Below are positions 17,027-26,930 of a stretch of 64,000 nucleotides of DNA, piece after piece (the stretch's first letter is position 1; every line of letters begins with the position of its first letter). The DNA comes from Chitinophagaceae bacterium UBA1930 (GTDB lineage: Bacteria > Bacteroidota > Bacteroidia > Chitinophagales > Chitinophagaceae), in NCBI GenBank assembly GCA_002337145.1, contig DDFK01000002.1:744001-808000 (forward strand). The letters are read 5' to 3'. Made by a program: the position numbers and the translations under genes. The notes under the pieces were generated by a model, which ran no database searches, was not told the origin of the DNA, and was given only the letters and a program-made list of their open reading frames with translations.

Positions 17027-18274
17027 ATGTTCACCAATTACAAGCATACAGTTGCCGAACGGTTTATGCAGTACGTGCAGGTAGATACACAAAGCAACCC
17101 GCAAAGCAATACTTATCCAACTACCGAAAAACAGAAAGACCTAAGCAATATATTGGCAACCGAACTAAAAGCAATGGGCATTGCAGATGCACATGCCGAT
17201 GATTATGGTTATGTGTATGCCACCATACCTTCCAATACTGATAAACAGGTTCCTGTTATCTGTTTCTGTAGCCATGTGGACACTGCTCCAGACTGTAGCG
17301 GTACGGATGTTAAACCCATACTGCATAAGGATTACACCGGGGCAGACATTGTTTTGCCAGACGATACCACACAGGTACTCTCGGTTACGGAATATCCCTA
17401 TCTGCAACAACATATCGGTGCTTCCATCATAACGGCCAGTGGCAATACATTGCTTGGTGCCGACGACAAGGCTGGCGTATCCATTATTATGGATATGGCC
17501 AATTACCTGACAACACACCCAGAAATAAAACACGGCACTATAAAAATCCTTTTTACGCCCGATGAGGAAGTTGGCAAGGGCACGGCAAAAGTGGACCTGC
17601 AAAAATTGGGTGCCGACTTTGGGTACACATTGGATGGTGGCGAACTGGGCACTCTGGAAGATGAAACCTTTAGTGCCGATGGTGCTACCATTACCGTACA
17701 TGGCGTAATTGCACACCCTGGCTATGCAAAAAACAAATTGATCAACGCCCTTAAAATTGTTGGCGAAATACTGGCTGCATTACCCACCAACGAATTCAGC
17801 CCGGAAACAACCAATGGAAGGGAAGGCTTTGTGCACCCCGTAGCCATTGAAGGTATTGCAGAAAAAGCAAGCATCAGCTTTATTGTACGTGATTTTGTAA
17901 CGGCCAATCTTACGGCACATGAAGCAAGACTTAAAGGAATTGCCGAAGCTGTTTTGGCAAGGCATCCCAAGGCAACCATGGAGTTTGCCGTGCATGAACA
18001 GTATAGGAACATGAAAGAAGTGCTGGACAAGTACCCACAGGTTGCAGCCAATGCAGCCGAAGCATATAAACGTGCCGGACTACAAGTGGTAAACGAACCT
18101 ATACGTGGTGGTACAGATGGCAGCCGCTTAAGCTTTATGGGCTTGCCCTGCCCCAATTTGTTTACGGGCATGCAGGCCATACACAGCAAAAAAGAATGGA
18201 TTGGCGTAAACGATATGGAAAAAGCGGTTCAGGTACTGGCAAACCTTGTACAGGTTTGGGAAGAGAAAGCCTAG
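17027..18274 (+). CDS. pepT: Peptidase T (tripeptide aminopeptidase)
   Basis: A 415-residue cytosolic M20-family zinc peptidase that removes the N-terminal residue of tripeptides. Metal-ligand and catalytic motifs are present: SHVDTAPD (first His and catalytic Asp), LGADDKAG (bridging Asp), TPDEEVGKGT (general-base Glu), DGGELG, and the C-terminal GMQAIHSKKEW with the last His ligand. RGGTDGSRLSFMGLPCPNL is typical of PepT. The ATG at 17027 starts the family-like MFTNYKHTVAERF; an in-frame Met 12 codons upstream lies in promoter sequence. Full length. Confidence 0.95.
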   Translation: MFTNYKHTVAERFMQYVQVDTQSNPQSNTYPTTEKQKDLSNILATELKAMGIADAHADDYGYVYATIPSNTDKQVPVICFCSHVDTAPDCSGTDVKPILHKDYTGADIVLPDDTTQVLSVTEYPYLQQHIGASIITASGNTLLGADDKAGVSIIMDMANYLTTHPEIKHGTIKILFTPDEEVGKGTAKVDLQKLGADFGYTLDGGELGTLEDETFSADGATITVHGVIAHPGYAKNKLINALKIVGEILAALPTNEFSPETTNGREGFVHPVAIEGIAEKASISFIVRDFVTANLTAHEARLKGIAEAVLARHPKATMEFAVHEQYRNMKEVLDKYPQVAANAAEAYKRAGLQVVNEPIRGGTDGSRLSFMGLPCPNLFTGMQAIHSKKEWIGVNDMEKAVQVLANLVQVWEEKA

Positions 18275-18304
18275 CATCAAAAATTTTACAGTTAAGTTTG
18301 TAGC

Positions 18305-18688
18305 ATGAATTTAAAACGTACAGGCGTAGGTACAAGGGCCATGAACTTTGCAGTTGATACCATTCTCATTACCATTCTTGCAATTGCCTTTTACAATGTC
18401 TACAAATGGTATGTTTACTATTACAGGGTGGCCTATCTTAATTTTGGCTGGTTCTTTTTTGGTACACAATTCATATACTACACCATTCTCGAAAGCATCT
18501 TTGCACGTACGCCTGGCAAATGGTTCAGCCATAGCAGGGTAGTAAACCAAAAGGGTGGCAGGCCAGGTTTGGGCTCCATCATACTGAGAAGTATGGTAAG
18601 GATAATCATTATCGACATGTTCTTCATTCCCTTTCTCGATAGGCCCCTACACGATTACCTAAGCAAGACAGAAGTGGTAGAAGCATAA
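18305..18688 (+). CDS. RDD family membrane protein
   Basis: A 127-residue inner-membrane protein with the RDD layout: Arg near the start (GTRAMNFAVDT, giving R and D), two or three transmembrane segments, and the typical TPGKW motif after the second. The last third carries a further hydrophobic stretch (MVRIIIIDMFFIPFLD). RDD proteins are of mostly unknown function; some are Na+/H+ exchangers. It begins 30 bp after pepT on the same strand and may be co-transcribed. Confidence 0.85.
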   Translation: MNLKRTGVGTRAMNFAVDTILITILAIAFYNVYKWYVYYYRVAYLNFGWFFFGTQFIYYTILESIFARTPGKWFSHSRVVNQKGGRPGLGSIILRSMVRIIIIDMFFIPFLDRPLHDYLSKTEVVEA

Positions 18689-18795
18689 CCATCAACGGCC
18701 CTATATTATCATTGCGGCAATCTGGAAAAAAAGCAAGTAAAAAATATGGTTGGTAATCAATCAGTCCATAACTTAACACTACGAAAAATTGCCCA

Positions 18796-18897
18796 ATGAA
18801 AGTCCTATTTATACTTAGCTGTTTAATGGTATGCGTTGCATACATATACGAATGCGGTTATGATATGTACCTGGATATACGTACCCATAAACAGTAA
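18796..18897 (+). CDS. 33-residue microprotein, paralogue of 30950-31063
   Basis: A short open frame, ATG at 18796 and TAA at 18895. It encodes MKVLFILSCLMVCVAYIYE followed by a Tyr/Asp-rich polar end. The first 19 residues match the microprotein at 30950-31063 at 11 identical positions, with the rest conservative (Ile/Leu/Met/Phe/Tyr swaps), while the tails differ. One hydrophobic segment with two conserved Cys suggests a single-pass membrane peptide or an unusual lipoprotein (LSC as a weak lipobox). No gene is otherwise present in this 445-bp gap after the RDD gene. Conservation between the two copies is the main evidence that it is real. Confidence 0.55.
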   Translation: MKVLFILSCLMVCVAYIYECGYDMYLDIRTHKQ

Positions 18898-18920
18898 CTT
18901 ACTCCCCATTTCTTTTACAT

Positions 18921-19010
18921 TGTACTTGGCTTTATTGCAAGGTTGGGCTGCATCGGCGTCGCACCCATCAACTGCATAACTAGTCCCGGCCCTTAGCCAA
19001 CAAGTTCCTT
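18921..19010 (-). repeat. GC-rich intergenic repeat, copy B
   Basis: It holds the exact 15-mer (as GGCGTCGCACCCATC on the plus strand, 18955-18969). With copy C it also shares TGTAC...TTGG on one side and CGGGCC...TTA.CCAA on the other, so the element is about 85 nt. It sits between the microprotein and the convergent OmpA operon. Confidence 0.6.
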
Positions 19011-19074
19011 CCTGTATAGCATCATGCAACCCTTTTTTATATATTTTTTTGCGGATACCCAACAGCATTTGCCG

Positions 19075-19107
19075 CAATAAAAAACCACCTTGCTTTCGCA
19101 AAGTGGT
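19075..19107 (-). terminator. Terminator of the T9SS adhesin-PorP-OmpA operon
   Basis: On the minus strand: ACCACTTTGC, a GAAA loop, GCAAGGTGGT (one G-T pair), then TTTTTTATT. It lies 27 bp after the OmpA gene stop. Confidence 0.8.
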
Positions 19108-19133
19108 ATTTAGTTTTTCAAAAGGGTCTAACC

Positions 19134-21227
19134 TTATTGTTTGATGAAGATCACTTTAAACTCAACACGCCTGTTGGCCTGTCTTCCCGCAGGGTTGTCC
19201 TTGCCATCAATTTCATCGGGTTGTAACGGGCAACACTCACCTTTACCGGTAGATTTAAGTTTGGCAGCAGGCACACCTTGTTTAATCAGGTATTCTTTAC
19301 ATGCATCGGCACGTTGCTGGCTCAGTTTCAGGTTGTATTCGGTTGAGCCAAGCTTATCGGTATAGCCCAATATTTCAAGCCCCAGGCTCTTCTCACGTTT
19401 CAATATACCTGCAAGCGTATCCAGCAATGCACCTGTTTCTTTGCGTAAACTGTATTTGGCAAAATCAAACAGGGCAACCTGTTCTTCCGGTTTAGCCTCG
19501 GGCTCTGTTTTTGTAACAGGAGTAGAGTCTGCAACAGGTACCACTTTCTCAATAGGCACCAAACATACTGCTGCGTTCATTAATGTGTCCATATCATTGT
19601 TGACAGGCTTGTCAATAACAACAGTTGCATTGTTGTACTCGGCTTTGGATGCTGCCAGTTGCAATGGTGCAAAAGCATTCAGTTCAAAAAAGTATTTACC
19701 ATCTGGCCCGGTGCTTTGTGCCGCAATCACTGTCCTGTTGCTTGCCTTGTCATCCACCTTAATTACTGCATCAGCCAAAGGCAGGTTGGTTTTGCAATCT
19801 GTTATAACACCTGTTACATATTTCTTGTACGTCTTGTTTACTGTAAACAGTTCAAGGCAACAGGCCGATGAACGGTCGGTACTGATTATGGCATCCTGCA
19901 AAATCTTTGCACCATTCTTATTGGTAAAATAGATATCATCCTTTACGGAGTTTACCGGATAACCAAGATTGGCTACTTCGGAAAAAGCGGTTGGCAGGCT
20001 GCCTTTGCTCTCATATAAATCAAAGCCGCCCATACCTACACGGCCGTTGGATGCAAATACCAGGGTACCTGCAGCAGCACTGTAATAAGGGGCCTGGTCA
20101 TCTTCTTTGGTGTTGATGGTTTTGCCAAGGTTCACAAAAGAGCCTGGCTCGCCATCGTTGTTTAAAGGGGCATACCATAAGTCGAACTTGCCCATGCCGC
20201 CATCACGATCAGATGCATACAGCAGGTACCTGCCATCGGCCGTTACGTAGGGGTCCTTGCTGCTAAAGCCTTCTGCGTTTACATTGCTGCCCAGCTTTAC
20301 AGGTTCGCCCCATGTTGTATCCTTTTTGGTGCTTAAATAGATGGCTGAAATATTCTTGCCATCCTTCTTGCTCCACCTTGTAAAATATACCCTTTTGCCA
20401 TCGCCAGTAAAAGAGGCAACACCTTGCTCAAAACCGTTGGCAGTTGCCAGTTTCAGTTTTTCAACATTGGCAACAACGCCTTCGCTGCTGGCACTTTGGT
20501 ACAGGTTGTTGATATAAGGGTTTTTGTTTTTTGAGTTCAGCACGCTGCTGTCTGCCCTGGACGAAGTAAATACCAATTGTCCATTGCTCCAGGTAGGGGC
20601 ATAGTTTGCACCCACACTGTTGGCGGCACCGCCAAGTTTTGAAACCTTATACAGGTCAAGGTCTTTTTTTGCAAGCTGTTCCTGAATGAATTTCAGATTG
20701 GTCAGTTCCACTTTGGCCTGTGCACTATAGCTGTCTTTGGGTGCGTATGATTTCAGGAAAGCATCAAACTGTTTTTCTGCTTCGGCATACTTTGCATTTG
20801 CACGCAGGCTTACACCATAATAATAAGTGGCCAAAGGGTATTTGGTTTTGTCAAATGCAGTGGCTTCTGCATAACGTGGTTCTGCCTTGCCATAGTCGTT
20901 CAATTGGCGGTAGGCTTCTGCAATACGGTAAATGATTTCGTTATTGTCTGCTGCATCTTTGTCGCTTTTTGCAGCTACTTTTTTCTTCTTTGCAGTTGAG
21001 CCCTGCACAGTATATGGCTCATAGCCCGATGCTGTGGGTTTTTGTTTCTGCTCCAGGTATTTTTCGTAGTACTGGGCAGCAGAGTACCAGTCGCCTTTGG
21101 CATAAAAATTATCGGCACTGCGTTTATAATCGGCTACATATTGTGCCATTGTTGCCAGGCTGCACAACAGTACAATAGCCACTACCAGCAAAGCCTTGTT
21201 TAAAATGGTATTCAAATTTTTTCTCAT
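19134..21227 (-). CDS. OmpA family protein with TPR, beta-propeller and CarboxypepD_reg-like domains (PorE-like)
   Basis: A 697-residue envelope protein. Order: signal peptide (1-28, ending ATMAQ); TPR-like helices (about 30-190, SADNFYAKGDWYSAAQYYEKYL); PD40/WD-like beta-propeller (about 200-460, with YLLYASDRDGGMGKFDLWY and LVFASNGRVGMGGFDLYES); a carboxypeptidase-regulatory-like beta domain (about 475-560, VTGVITDCKTNLPLADAVI); and an OmpA peptidoglycan-binding domain (about 580-697, ending ANRRVEFKVIF). This is the same order as the T9SS protein PorE, which ties the secretion machinery to peptidoglycan. It is the third gene of an operon with PorP/SprF and a type B cargo protein, so it probably anchors that local secretion or presentation complex. 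Confidence 0.88.
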   Translation of the reverse strand: MRKNLNTILNKALLVVAIVLLCSLATMAQYVADYKRSADNFYAKGDWYSAAQYYEKYLEQKQKPTASGYEPYTVQGSTAKKKKVAAKSDKDAADNNEIIYRIAEAYRQLNDYGKAEPRYAEATAFDKTKYPLATYYYGVSLRANAKYAEAEKQFDAFLKSYAPKDSYSAQAKVELTNLKFIQEQLAKKDLDLYKVSKLGGAANSVGANYAPTWSNGQLVFTSSRADSSVLNSKNKNPYINNLYQSASSEGVVANVEKLKLATANGFEQGVASFTGDGKRVYFTRWSKKDGKNISAIYLSTKKDTTWGEPVKLGSNVNAEGFSSKDPYVTADGRYLLYASDRDGGMGKFDLWYAPLNNDGEPGSFVNLGKTINTKEDDQAPYYSAAAGTLVFASNGRVGMGGFDLYESKGSLPTAFSEVANLGYPVNSVKDDIYFTNKNGAKILQDAIISTDRSSACCLELFTVNKTYKKYVTGVITDCKTNLPLADAVIKVDDKASNRTVIAAQSTGPDGKYFFELNAFAPLQLAASKAEYNNATVVIDKPVNNDMDTLMNAAVCLVPIEKVVPVADSTPVTKTEPEAKPEEQVALFDFAKYSLRKETGALLDTLAGILKREKSLGLEILGYTDKLGSTEYNLKLSQQRADACKEYLIKQGVPAAKLKSTGKGECCPLQPDEIDGKDNPAGRQANRRVEFKVIFIKQ

Positions 21228-21283
21228 TGTTTATAATGGATTATCCGTTAGTAATGGTTACGTCAGCTTTAGGTATTTGAATG

Positions 21284-22282
21284 TTACAGTCTTGGGCAAA
21301 CAAAGTTCTTTCCGGCAAGTTCTTTTGATTTCCTGCCTATATAAGACAGGGATATCTCGAAGCTGTTGGTGGTACCCAATGTTTTGCCAAGGTCGGAGTT
21401 GTTGATGTCGTAACTGAAACCCAAGGTGAAATTTTTATAGTACACACCAGCAAATGGTACAATGGCATCGTTGAAACGGTAGTTGGCACCAAGCAGCACA
21501 TCGGTATTGTCGGTAGCACGCAACTGCACATTGGCACCCACCATTTTTTCTTCTGCATTGCCCTGGCGTAAGTACAAAAGGTTAGGGGTTATACTGAATG
21601 TTTCACTAACAGTAAGCTTAACGCCGCCATGTGCTGTGTAACGGATGGGGAACTTGCCTTTTACGGGGCCAGTAGTAAACTTGTCGTCCGGTTGTGTTAG
21701 GTGCGATGCGGAGAAGCCCAGGAAAAGGTTTGCTTTCTTATTGGGAGCCGCATCGTAATAGGCTATGCCGGCACCTGCATCAAATACGGTGGATGATGGT
21801 GTGGCAATTACATCTGTTGAAACGGTGGTAGGGTTGTAACCGGTAATGGGGTTCCATTGGTCGCCCAATTGGAATTTGGATGTGTTGAACCTTCTTTGCA
21901 CAATGCCACCTTGTAAGCCAAATACCAAACGCTGGTTGCCATTAACTCCAAAGCGTACACCTGTATATGCAATGGATGCATAGGCTGTAAGGTAGGTGTA
22001 GCCGCCATTTCCGGCTGTTTGCTGTAGTATGCTACCACCAAAATTGAGGTTCTTGTTCGTTACCACATCGCCAGAGAGGCCAACGGTTGAAAAGCCGTTG
22101 GATATATTGCCCCATTGGTTCCTGTATATGGCCGATACCCTGTAGTCGCCATCAATGGCACCTGTTAATGCAGGGTTCAGCCATGAGGGATAAACATAGT
22201 ATTCCGAAAAATGCGGGTCTACCTGTGCCTTTGCAGCGAAGCAAACGGCTGTGGTAAACAATGCAATCAATATCTTTTTCAT
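21284..22282 (-). CDS. PorP/SprF family type IX secretion membrane protein
   Basis: A 332-residue outer-membrane beta-barrel. The signal peptide is MKKILIALFTTAVCFAAKAQ from the ATG at 22282 (the frame extends 12 more codons upstream with no signal value). The mature start VDPHFSEYYVYPSWLNPALTG is the family hallmark, with the NPA(L/F)TG motif, followed by alternating amphipathic strands to the end. SprF-type proteins are needed for secretion and surface attachment of type B T9SS cargo encoded next to them, as with SprB in Flavobacterium johnsoniae. The cargo here is the gene 43 bp upstream. The ordinary core PorP has the same fold. Confidence 0.93.
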   Translation of the reverse strand: MKKILIALFTTAVCFAAKAQVDPHFSEYYVYPSWLNPALTGAIDGDYRVSAIYRNQWGNISNGFSTVGLSGDVVTNKNLNFGGSILQQTAGNGGYTYLTAYASIAYTGVRFGVNGNQRLVFGLQGGIVQRRFNTSKFQLGDQWNPITGYNPTTVSTDVIATPSSTVFDAGAGIAYYDAAPNKKANLFLGFSASHLTQPDDKFTTGPVKGKFPIRYTAHGGVKLTVSETFSITPNLLYLRQGNAEEKMVGANVQLRATDNTDVLLGANYRFNDAIVPFAGVYYKNFTLGFSYDINNSDLGKTLGTTNSFEISLSYIGRKSKELAGKNFVCPRL

Positions 22283-22325
22283 GTAGTTTTTTTTGTTCGT
22301 TTTCAAATCGGTAATCAATCGTCGT

Positions 22326-25300
22326 CTATCTGATCAGGTTAATGGAACCTTTTTTGCTGATGGTCCTTCCATCGGGCATTACAGCAATTACAATGTACAT
22401 GTACACGCCAACTGGTTGCTGCTGTCCTTTATAGGTTCCGTCCCATCCTCCGGTAACATCACTTGTTTCAAAAACCTTTTCACCCCATTGATTGAAGATT
22501 TTCATGTTGAGCTTTTGCAGGTAGTTGCCATAAGCTTTCAATACATCGTTCTTGCCATCACCATTTGGTGTAAATGTGTTGGGTATGTAAAGGCCTACAT
22601 CTGGGTAAAGGGTTATGCCTGTTGCATTGCCTGTAGTACTTTGGCAGGCAAGTGCGGCAACTGCTTTTACCGTAAGTGTTATAGATTGATTTGCTGCCAG
22701 TCCGCTTACCACATGTGTAAGGCCAGTTGCACCAGAACTAGGTGTAGAGAAGTTGATACCATCCGTTGATACCTGGTAACCTGTTGCACCAGCAACGGCT
22801 GTCCAGCTAAATGTTAATGAAGTGGCCCCAACATTGGTAACCGTAACCACAGGGTTTGCCAATGATGCTGCAAGTGTTACTGGTTTGGTCTTTGTGCCGA
22901 TACAGCCTTGAGCCGAAGTAGCAGTAAGTGTTACATTGTAAGTGTTGGCACTTGCATATTGGTGTGTAGGGTTTTGCAATGCAGAGGTATTGCTTGATGA
23001 ACCTGTTTCGCCAAAATCCCATGCGTAGGTTGTCATTGCATTTGGTGAACCTGCAAATGTTACAATATCTTTTGCACAGCCAGTATTGGTAAATGTAAAG
23101 TCAGTAGGTGGTGTAGGGTTAACAGTAATTGTTTTGGTAACCGGATCGCTTGCACAACCTGTGGAGCTTGTTACTGTTAAGCCAACAGTATAATTGGCTG
23201 CATTGGCAAATGTGTGCGATGGGTTCTGTATGGTTGATGTGTTGTTGCCAGAACTTGGGTCGCCAAAGTTCCATGCCCATTGGCTAATTGTACCAACAGG
23301 TGCAATGGTAGATGTGCTGCTGTTGAAAGCCACTGCCACATTTTGACAGGTGATGGTTGATTGTGTAAATGCCGCAACCGGTTTTGCAGACAGTGCAATT
23401 GGTTTGGTTACATCGCCGTAACAACCATCAGCAGTTATGACACGCAAGGCTACATTGTATGTTCCGCCAGTGGAAAAAGTATGCAACGGACTTTGTTGGT
23501 TACTTGTTGATGCATCGTTGAAATCCCACTGCCATTGTGTTATAGTGCCAGTAGGTGTTGAAGCATCAGTAAATTGTATAGGTAAAAGACAGCCATTGGT
23601 ATTGGTAAAAGTGTAATTGGCTGTTGGACCTTGTACAACATTAATATTATAAGTATATGTTTTTACACCATTGCAACCATCTGGCGTAGGGTTTACTGCA
23701 TTTACTTTTACGGTAAAGCTCCCTACGGCATTGTACACATAAGGCGAAGGTATCCTGTAAGTATATAGCCATACACCATTTATCAGAACGCTATCAATCA
23801 ATACAGTTGTTAATGCCAAATCGGTACTTGTTTGCGTAACGTTTGTATTTGGTGAAAGGTTGGTGTTGCCAGCAAAATCCCAGAAGATGCTTACTGGTTT
23901 AAAGGCCAGTGTAATGTTCATGTAAAACTGTGAACCCTTACAAGCAGCTACTGAAGCTCCCGAGTTGTATTGGTTCTGCACGTTAAAGCCAGATAACAAA
24001 TCAACAAGGTTGGTACCTGCATTGTAGGCATAGCTTTCGGAACTTGCATAACCATAAGAGATAGCATTGAAGCCACCGCCTGTACATGCCAGGTTGTAAT
24101 AAACAGAAGTGGAATATCCTGTAGCTACTTGAATTTGTGCGTAAGAGTATGTGCCATCAATGGCTGTGAATGTTGCAGGAACAACAGCATTGGTTTGGTC
24201 TTTAATAGAGAAGTTCGGAATATCCACTGTTTTAAGTACCACGTTGATGTAGTTGGTAGCATCATGGTCTTTGGTATCAATTGGCGAAACAATGATCTTG
24301 TCTATTGTTTGTTCAACAGCACTGAGGTACACCATGTCCGGGTCGCCACCATTGCCTGTATAGTTGTTGGTACATTTAGATGCATTGGTAATGTACTGTG
24401 CCACCATTACAGGCGATGTTGCTGTAATTACAACAGGTACATTGCTTCTGAACTCGTAATACAAATTGTTGGTCAATGTAATGTTGTTGCTGGTTGTAGT
24501 AGTACTTGCTGTTGTAATGCCCGGTATTGCTGCTGCATTGGGCAATGTAATACCATTGATGCTTACCACTGTGGATGCATAATCCGGGTTGATCATTACC
24601 CTATAGATATTGCTTTTGTAGTTGGTTCCGGCAGTTGGTGCAGAAACGTATTTACGGCCCCATGCAACCGCAGGAAAAGACTGTTGGAACAAGTTGTCGC
24701 TAGAAGGAGTTGAACCATCGCATGAAATAGCAATTTTACCGCTACCGGAGAATACGGCAATTGGTTGGCATGCACTGCCGCTTGCACTGATGGATTTAAC
24801 CTGTGTACCTGTTATGTCGGTAACATTGTCGCCACCTTTAATCAACCATACATCGCCTTTGTTCAACAGTTTTGTATTAACGCCTGTTAAACCGGTTTCG
24901 CTGGTAACGCCTGCTGGCAGTGTTACCTGTACCGTTGTATTGTCTTGTGTAGCAACAGCAAAAACATACGACCTGTTGTTGGACGTTGAAGTGTTGGACA
25001 GTTGCGTATAGTTAAGGGCAGTATATGTTTTACCCAACGTGTTTACGGGAAATAGTACGCTTGCCGCAGTAACCTGGCTGCCATAAATTTCTGCATAGGC
25101 CACTACAGGATTTGTACTGTGTACATAAATACCTTTTCCAACAAAAACGCCTTCGTTAATTAACCTTGCATCGTTTGTGCCACTGTAAGGAATAAGATTG
25201 GATGCAGTAACCGTACCTGCTGGTACATTTAATGTTTGTATCAGGTTGTTGCCAACATAGATGGTTACGGTAGATGCAACGTCTGCTGTAAAATACAAGG

Positions 25301-26930
25301 TCATTAATGCGTTGCTATTGGAGCCGTCTGCACTGGAAATTTTTTCGTGTGGTCCAAAGCCTGTCCAGAAGTCTGTTCCTTTATTGGAAAAACCTTGCTG
25401 TCCTTGCCCACCAACAGGTTCAATGGCTCCTGTCAGGTCCACATATTGTGTAACAGCCCCGCCACCGCTATTGGCAATTTTTTTGTTGAAGTTAGAAAGC
25501 GAGTTAGGGGAGAAGCGAACATAGATTGTTGTTGCAGTAAGTGTATTTGCCGTATAAGGTACCGTTATGGTAGATGCAAAACCACTGGTGCTATTTGTTG
25601 AAACGGTATAGCCAGCAGGTGCGGTAACTGTTATGACACCAGTTGCAGTATTTAGGAAATATGCTGATAAAGTGTATGACTGTGTTGCAGAAGTTGTGCC
25701 TTGTAACACAGTACCGAAAGCCAATGCATTGGGCACAACAATGATACTAGGCGTTGGAGCAGGTGTTGTAAATGTGCTATCGCCACCATAAGCCGTACCT
25801 AAACTGTTTGTGGCGTATGCCCTTACATGATAAGTAGTGCTTGGTGTTAACCCGCTTAGGTAACTGGTAAATGGTGTTGCCGTACCATTGGATGTTGAAT
25901 TGACGGAAGGAATAGTTGGGTTTGTAGCTAGGCCCCATACCACACCTTCTGCAGTAACAGGTAGCCCACCATTTGAAGTAACGATACCCCCACTTGTAGC
26001 AGAAACAGGTGTAACGCTTGATGCACCAATTGTTTTTACTACAGGTACCGTAGGCGGTGGCAATGTTGTAAATGTACTATCGCCGCCATAGCTTGTTCCC
26101 ACAGCATTGGTGGCATAAGCCCTTATGTGATAAGTGGTGTTTGCAGCGAGACCTGTTAATGAACTGATGTATGTCCCGGTTCCTGTACCATTTAATGTAG
26201 AGCTTACACTTGGAATAGTAGGGTTGGCTGTTAACCCCCATACAACGCCCCTTGCAGTAATGGCACTGTTACCATCGGATGTTACATTACCACCGCTTGA
26301 TGCTGCATTGTTGGTAATTGCAGAAGCCCCGGTAGTTGTTACAGTTGGTGCAGTTACAGCAACTGTAAGCCCAATAGAGGTTACGTTCAAATTTCCGGAG
26401 AAAGCAAACTGCATATAAGTACCTGCTGGTATTAACGTACTTGGGGTAACAACGATAGAACCACATGTGGTACTATTTATTGTACCGACACCAGTTGCAG
26501 TTGCTGTGGTATAAGTACCATTCAATGTTGAGGATGTTGTTAACGCAGAAAAGGTTCTATTGCTGCCTGTACCCGTACCGTTAATGGTAATAGCGGTTAC
26601 ATCTTTTGCTGCCTGAAAAATAAATACACTACCACTGGTAGGTGCAGATTGCGAATAACCACCGCAACTGGTGCTACCGAAAGAGATGGTGCCACCAGAG
26701 GTTTTAAGGAAGTAGGTACCCACATTGTTTTCAGCATATCCTAAAGTGGATGTGTTGTAGGTAGAACTTGCAAAGTCGAAAGTTAACTGTGCATAGGATG
26801 ATATGCTGAATGCACAAGCCATAAGCAATAGCAGGTACAATTTGGGCAGTCCTGATTTTCGGGTGATGCTGTCAAGTAGAACGGGTTCTTTACTTTCTGC
26901 AATTGGCAGAAACGAGTAATTTTTTTTCAT
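22326..26930 (-). CDS. Giant T9SS type B (gliding-motility-associated C-terminal domain) surface protein
   Basis: A 1534-residue exported protein. A long signal peptide with an extended n-region ends near SYAQ (about residue 49). Two to three fibronectin III-like repeats follow (about 190-390, with RGVVWGL and TTYHIRAYATN). About 510-990 is an IgGFc-binding-like region opening GTDFWTGFGPHE. About 1000-1355 holds four PKD domains (WDFAG, WDFNDAS, WNFGDPS, WDFGETG). One more Fn3 precedes the C-terminal type B sorting domain (about 1443-1534, IPNTFTPNGDGKNDV...FNQWGEKVFE). Such proteins act as adhesins or gliding surface filaments. First gene of the operon with PorP/SprF and the OmpA protein. 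I start at ATG 26930; a TTG two codons upstream is less likely. Confidence 0.92.
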   Translation of the reverse strand: MKKNYSFLPIAESKEPVLLDSITRKSGLPKLYLLLLMACAFSISSYAQLTFDFASSTYNTSTLGYAENNVGTYFLKTSGGTISFGSTSCGGYSQSAPTSGSVFIFQAAKDVTAITINGTGTGSNRTFSALTTSSTLNGTYTTATATGVGTINSTTCGSIVVTPSTLIPAGTYMQFAFSGNLNVTSIGLTVAVTAPTVTTTGASAITNNAASSGGNVTSDGNSAITARGVVWGLTANPTIPSVSSTLNGTGTGTYISSLTGLAANTTYHIRAYATNAVGTSYGGDSTFTTLPPPTVPVVKTIGASSVTPVSATSGGIVTSNGGLPVTAEGVVWGLATNPTIPSVNSTSNGTATPFTSYLSGLTPSTTYHVRAYATNSLGTAYGGDSTFTTPAPTPSIIVVPNALAFGTVLQGTTSATQSYTLSAYFLNTATGVITVTAPAGYTVSTNSTSGFASTITVPYTANTLTATTIYVRFSPNSLSNFNKKIANSGGGAVTQYVDLTGAIEPVGGQGQQGFSNKGTDFWTGFGPHEKISSADGSNSNALMTLYFTADVASTVTIYVGNNLIQTLNVPAGTVTASNLIPYSGTNDARLINEGVFVGKGIYVHSTNPVVAYAEIYGSQVTAASVLFPVNTLGKTYTALNYTQLSNTSTSNNRSYVFAVATQDNTTVQVTLPAGVTSETGLTGVNTKLLNKGDVWLIKGGDNVTDITGTQVKSISASGSACQPIAVFSGSGKIAISCDGSTPSSDNLFQQSFPAVAWGRKYVSAPTAGTNYKSNIYRVMINPDYASTVVSINGITLPNAAAIPGITTASTTTTSNNITLTNNLYYEFRSNVPVVITATSPVMVAQYITNASKCTNNYTGNGGDPDMVYLSAVEQTIDKIIVSPIDTKDHDATNYINVVLKTVDIPNFSIKDQTNAVVPATFTAIDGTYSYAQIQVATGYSTSVYYNLACTGGGFNAISYGYASSESYAYNAGTNLVDLLSGFNVQNQYNSGASVAACKGSQFYMNITLAFKPVSIFWDFAGNTNLSPNTNVTQTSTDLALTTVLIDSVLINGVWLYTYRIPSPYVYNAVGSFTVKVNAVNPTPDGCNGVKTYTYNINVVQGPTANYTFTNTNGCLLPIQFTDASTPTGTITQWQWDFNDASTSNQQSPLHTFSTGGTYNVALRVITADGCYGDVTKPIALSAKPVAAFTQSTITCQNVAVAFNSSTSTIAPVGTISQWAWNFGDPSSGNNTSTIQNPSHTFANAANYTVGLTVTSSTGCASDPVTKTITVNPTPPTDFTFTNTGCAKDIVTFAGSPNAMTTYAWDFGETGSSSNTSALQNPTHQYASANTYNVTLTATSAQGCIGTKTKPVTLAASLANPVVTVTNVGATSLTFSWTAVAGATGYQVSTDGINFSTPSSGATGLTHVVSGLAANQSITLTVKAVAALACQSTTGNATGITLYPDVGLYIPNTFTPNGDGKNDVLKAYGNYLQKLNMKIFNQWGEKVFETSDVTGGWDGTYKGQQQPVGVYMYIVIAVMPDGRTISKKGSINLIR

